Below are positions 61,094 through 64,000 of a stretch of DNA of 64,000 nucleotides, piece after piece. The translations under genes and the position numbers were made by a program. Numbering within the stretch: the stretch's first letter is position 1; each line of letters starts with the position of its first letter. The DNA lies in contig NZ_JAALXT010000002.1 of assembly GCF_011634775.1 (NCBI RefSeq), positions 1,054,001-1,118,000 on the forward strand, given 5' to 3'. The DNA comes from Thalassoroseus pseudoceratinae (GTDB taxonomy: Bacteria > Planctomycetota > Planctomycetia > Planctomycetales > Planctomycetaceae). Below the pieces are notes generated by a model. It saw only the letters and a list, made by a program, of their open reading frames with translations. It ran no database searches and had not been told where the DNA came from.

Positions 61094-62880
61094 GCGGTCG
61101 TCCTGTCGTTAGCCCACTGGTAATCGCGGAAATCGTTTCCGCCGCACCGGCGCGGTTACGTCGCAAGCTCGACAAGCAACCGCAGATTGCCAACGAATGG
61201 GACTGGAATTCCACAACCGACGGTTGGCAGATTTCGACCGGGAATGAGACGGTCGCTCTTGAAGGTCAAGTAGAGATCACGGATCACGTGCGGTGTTCGT
61301 GTTTGCTCAGTCCGAGATGTTTTCACGTCTTGGCAGTGTTGTCGGTCTTGGATATCGACGATGCTCCCGTCGATGAACCGACACCGGAATCGTCTCAATC
61401 TCATGATGAAGAGACACAGCCCGAGCAGATGGAAATTGCGGATGCCCAACGCGATGCCGCCAACCAACTTTGGAAAGCGGCGGCGTCGGTGTTGGCGGTT
61501 GGGTTGCGTGCGGCGGGGACTTTGTTGCAAGCGGAACTTCTTCGTGCGGTGCATGAATGTCGGTGCCAGGGTTTGCATCGTTTGGCGGCCGCGGGAATGC
61601 GGGTGATGCAAGACATCCGTTTGCTACGTAATTTGGACGCGGCGTTTTCCACAGACGCCGCTCATTCCGATCTGACAGAGTTGCTGCGATGCGGATGGAG
61701 AATCATTCACTCGGACGGCACTGCTGATTCGGAATGGATCGGAACGGCTCGACGGAAGTACGAACCGATCGCCAATCAACGGCTAACTGGTTTGTTCACT
61801 GAGCCCATCCTCACCCGCAGCGGATTTGCGGGCGTCTTGACCTATCTTATGGCCGAAGATGGCAGTCTCGGGACGATTAGCAACGTGCGGGCTGGGACGG
61901 AATCCCGCATCTTCGACGCCTGGCAGACCGGCGCCGAATTCGGCCAACTTTCGACGAGTCATGAGCAACTGAACCGGGCAACCGTACTGGTTCAGAAAGC
62001 CACGCGGTCAAAGGATGGTCGGCTTGGTGGTGGCAAGGATTGTCGAGCGGTTGTCGTTGATGGAAGCGGTTGGGATACCCCGAAGGTGGCGGAACGTTGG
62101 GCTGTTCCAATCCACGAACAGATCGAACGCTGCTTTCAGCACGAATCTCATCCGGAAACCCATCGACCGGCCGGCTGGGATTTCGTTTTTGCTCGCGGTG
62201 TGATTCTGGGCGGCAATGGTGAGGAACTCCTGTTTCAGCCTTCATCGGCAGCAGTGCCACTTTGGCTTACAATCGCTCAGGACCAATCGCCGCTAATGTA
62301 TCGCACGAATATCGTGCTTCTGAGCCGATGTCAAAACCTGCCGGTGCGGTGCGTCGTCCGTGTTGATCTGGCGAAGCCGGGAACCGCATCGATCTTGGCT
62401 ATTTCGTCCGACCCACTTGCGGAGGAATCGGATTGTCAATTGAAGCTGCCAGAGGAATTCCGCAGGACGGTGAGTTTGGGGATCGAAGAACTCAAACGAG
62501 GGCATTTGACGTCAGCGACGCGAACACCAACGCTCCGCAATCACAGTTTTCAGATGGAAACACGCCCCGATGGTTTGGAAGCGTTGCGACGATGTCTCCG
62601 AGGGTTGTTGCTCGGCGGGCGACATGCCATTCCGACGGGACGTCTGCCGGAATTGACCCGCAATGTCCGTCGACTTGAGATCCAGAAACAGCCCATGGCG
62701 GCGAGTTTGCTAGGGACATTGGCCCGTTCCGCGACGGCATCGCAGACAGATTTTGAGGGAATCCGTTTCCCGAACGACCCGTCGCCACTTGCCGAAACCT
62801 ACTTGGCTGCATCATGTTACGAGATGTCTGCTCGTCGTCATTTTGAGCAAGACGGATGGCGACAACTCGACACGCAATGA
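61090..62880 (+). CDS. SWIM zinc-finger protein, YehQ-like
   Basis: A 596-residue protein with a SWIM zinc finger near the N-terminus: Cys69-x-Cys71, then Cys77-x-His79 in CSCLLSPRCFH, matching C-x-C-x(n)-C-x-H. The rest is a long domain (TEPILTRSGFAGVLTYLMAEDGSLGTISNVRAG; GVILGGNGEELLFQP) of unknown function. SWIM domains are proposed to bind DNA or proteins. The ATG overlaps the stop of the fusion gene (ATGA at 61090-61093), so both proteins are made from one message. SWIM plus MoxR plus VWA is the same gene content as E. coli yehLMPQ. Confidence 0.85.
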   Translation: MSGRPVVSPLVIAEIVSAAPARLRRKLDKQPQIANEWDWNSTTDGWQISTGNETVALEGQVEITDHVRCSCLLSPRCFHVLAVLSVLDIDDAPVDEPTPESSQSHDEETQPEQMEIADAQRDAANQLWKAAASVLAVGLRAAGTLLQAELLRAVHECRCQGLHRLAAAGMRVMQDIRLLRNLDAAFSTDAAHSDLTELLRCGWRIIHSDGTADSEWIGTARRKYEPIANQRLTGLFTEPILTRSGFAGVLTYLMAEDGSLGTISNVRAGTESRIFDAWQTGAEFGQLSTSHEQLNRATVLVQKATRSKDGRLGGGKDCRAVVVDGSGWDTPKVAERWAVPIHEQIERCFQHESHPETHRPAGWDFVFARGVILGGNGEELLFQPSSAAVPLWLTIAQDQSPLMYRTNIVLLSRCQNLPVRCVVRVDLAKPGTASILAISSDPLAEESDCQLKLPEEFRRTVSLGIEELKRGHLTSATRTPTLRNHSFQMETRPDGLEALRRCLRGLLLGGRHAIPTGRLPELTRNVRRLEIQKQPMAASLLGTLARSATASQTDFEGIRFPNDPSPLAETYLAASCYEMSARRHFEQDGWRQLDTQ

Positions 62881-63040
62881 GCCGAGTCCGGTTGTATGAC
62901 TTGTGGCGCGTATGCCACTCCTGCCCAGAATTCTCGCGATGTCAAATGCTCCAGCCGATCATGGACAGTGTGCCAAGGAAGGCGGCGCACATTGTGCGAC
63001 ATCAATTCGAATCGATCTGAACCCAAAGGAGTGGGGCAGA

Positions 63041-63559
63041 ATGCGTGAAATCGGAAAATGCGCTTGCGGGATGCTACTCGTTTTGAGCGTCGGTTGCACC
63101 AGTGTGCTGCGGTCATCTTCGTCATCAAGCTGCGGATTGGTGCCCGCATCGGACTACGGACACGCTTCCGTTCAGTGCGGCCAAACGGATACGTCGTGTG
63201 CATCCAACCAGACCGGTTGCACGCAATCCGGCGGCTGCGTCACAGCGAAATCGTCTGACTGTGGTTGGGGGTTGCTCGGACCGACGTTTTCCGACCCTCG
63301 ATTAACCGAAGGAACCGCCCCCTGTCTGTGGCAGTACGGTTACAACGTGATTCTCTCAGGATCGCAAATGTGCAATGCGATTCTCGGTGGTGATCCCGAT
63401 GAGTCATTGTCGTCACGCTTCGGGCGAGCCGAACAAGACGGCGTTTGGCCGGTGAAATATGTGGTCGCACCGGTTGCCGATGCGTTGATCGGCCCCGATC
63501 ACTGTCAAAGATCCACAGAGTGCCAGGGCAACCGCAAACGCGAAGTATGGTCTTGGTGA
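63041..63559 (+). CDS. Cysteine-rich lipoprotein
   Basis: A 172-residue lipoprotein with lipobox LSVGC (acylated Cys at residue 19) after a short hydrophobic helix. The mature part begins with a Ser-rich run and holds about ten further Cys (for example VQCGQTDTSCASNQTGCTQSGGC), suggesting several disulfide bonds in the periplasm or at the surface. No family is recognised. ATG 63041 has AAGGAG about ten bases upstream, which decides it over longer frames. Confidence 0.65.
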   Translation: MREIGKCACGMLLVLSVGCTSVLRSSSSSSCGLVPASDYGHASVQCGQTDTSCASNQTGCTQSGGCVTAKSSDCGWGLLGPTFSDPRLTEGTAPCLWQYGYNVILSGSQMCNAILGGDPDESLSSRFGRAEQDGVWPVKYVVAPVADALIGPDHCQRSTECQGNRKREVWSW

Positions 63560-63614
63560 ATCGCGGGGGAATGCATTGTTGCCCATTCGCTCGGGGCGAA
63601 TTATTTTGCTCAAA

Positions 63615-63647
63615 TTGAGATCCATTCCCTCTTGCTCTCCGTATAAT
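63615..63647 (+). promoter_or_regulatory. Possible promoter of the zinc-ribbon gene
   Basis: A good -10 hexamer TATAAT (63642-63647) lies 22 bases before the ATG at 63670. The best -35 candidate, TTGAGA (63615-63620), is 21 bases away, longer than the ideal 17, so the assignment is weak. Confidence 0.3.
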
Positions 63648-63669
63648 GCGGTGGAGGGGTTCGAATCCA

Positions 63670-64000
63670 ATGAGCGCAATTTCAATCCGTTGCCCACTGT
63701 GCGGTAATGAAAACCTATTTCCCGAACAGTTCGCGGGCCGAACGCTCGCATGCGCTCACTGCGGGGAAGAGTTGACGCTGCCAGAAGACTCTGTCCCGAC
63801 CACAACGACACCCACACAGCCGCAAACTTCACCTCCATTGACCGTTCCCAACTCAACCCGCAAAGGATTTCTCAGTCGAGTCCGGGAATTCACGTGTCGT
63901 CGTGTGGGGCAAGCGATTGGTTTGATCTTGGGAATCTATGGCGGAGTGACGGCCGGTTTGTGGTTTGCATTCCAACAAGGTTGGGCCGGTGGAATACTGA
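63670..64000 (+). CDS. Zinc-ribbon membrane protein, cut by window end
   Basis: An open frame that runs off the window after 110 codons. It starts MSAISIRCPLCGNENLFPEQ and continues to LACAHCGEEL: two CxxC pairs of a zinc ribbon (Cys8, Cys11, Cys28, Cys31). A Thr/Pro-rich linker and a membrane helix (VGQAIGLILGIYGGVTAGLWFAF) follow. Zinc-ribbon-plus-helix proteins of this sort are frequent in planctomycetes, but the function is unknown. The 3' end is missing. Confidence 0.65.
   Translation, partial: MSAISIRCPLCGNENLFPEQFAGRTLACAHCGEELTLPEDSVPTTTTPTQPQTSPPLTVPNSTRKGFLSRVREFTCRRVGQAIGLILGIYGGVTAGLWFAFQQGWAGGIL

Noticed and set aside
63609-63675. tRNA-like T-arm sequence GGTTCGAATCC
   Set aside because: The T-loop-like motif is present, but the upstream bases do not form acceptor, D and anticodon stems and the span (67 bases) is too short. 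It is leader sequence before the zinc-ribbon gene.

Overview
The window comes from a member of the Planctomycetota. The signs are two DUF1559 proteins (type IV pilin-like N-terminus plus an H-x9-DG motif), a DUF1501 protein, an ECF-like sigma factor of the planctomycete type, EF-hand-rich secreted proteins and a DUF1570-type metallopeptidase. The window is densely coded on both strands and has no rRNA, recognisable tRNA, CRISPR array or insertion sequence. TTG starts with good ribosome binding sites occur (NtrC-type regulator, RseP).

Layout. 0.3-5.3 kb (minus): FAD oxidoreductase, GAF-HlyD membrane fusion protein, secreted DUF1570-like peptidase. 5.5-10.7 kb (plus): compact ESX/type VII secretion-like cluster with two WXG100-like proteins, a coiled-coil protein and a 1354-residue FtsK/EccC-like ATPase. 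11-14.6 kb: sigma-54 activator, an ABC ATPase without a permease, two related two-helix membrane proteins, DUF1569 protein. 14.6-24.4 kb: secreted and outer-membrane proteins, purE-purK, EF-hand protein, DUF1501 protein, ECF sigma factor. 24.4-34.6 kb: DUF4129 protein, dihydroorotate dehydrogenase with an M20 peptidase, dxr-rseP, UbiA prenyltransferase, eight-EF-hand protein. 34.6-53 kb: mfd, M81 peptidase, RraA-like, Gfo/Idh/MocA, DUF1559, gatB, FadL-like, YkgJ-like, truA, an ATP-grasp ligase coupled to an inositol-phosphatase-family enzyme, a membrane protein, ppdK. 53.2-62.9 kb: an array related to the E. coli yehLMPQ locus. 63-64 kb: a cysteine-rich lipoprotein and a zinc-ribbon membrane protein cut by the window edge.

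The two most interesting systems are the ESX-like cluster in a diderm bacterium and the MoxR AAA+/DUF5682-VWA/SWIM array. In the second, the TraB/TIKI-like (YehM-type) and VWA (YehP-type) parts are fused into one 1174-residue protein, a SWIM zinc-finger gene overlaps it by ATGA, a HEAT-repeat gene precedes the ATPase, and a reverse-oriented DUF1559-lipoprotein pair has split the array between ATPase and VWA. Three intergenic bipartite palindromes (12.4, 28.9 and 44.4 kb) look like REP/BIME elements; two of them have a GTAG foot at one end and CTAC at the other. The dihydroorotate dehydrogenase has a class-2 layout but a class-1-type cysteine at the catalytic base position.

All family names come from reading motifs in the sequence; no database search was run. 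Start codons were chosen by ribosome binding site and family length and are noted where uncertain.
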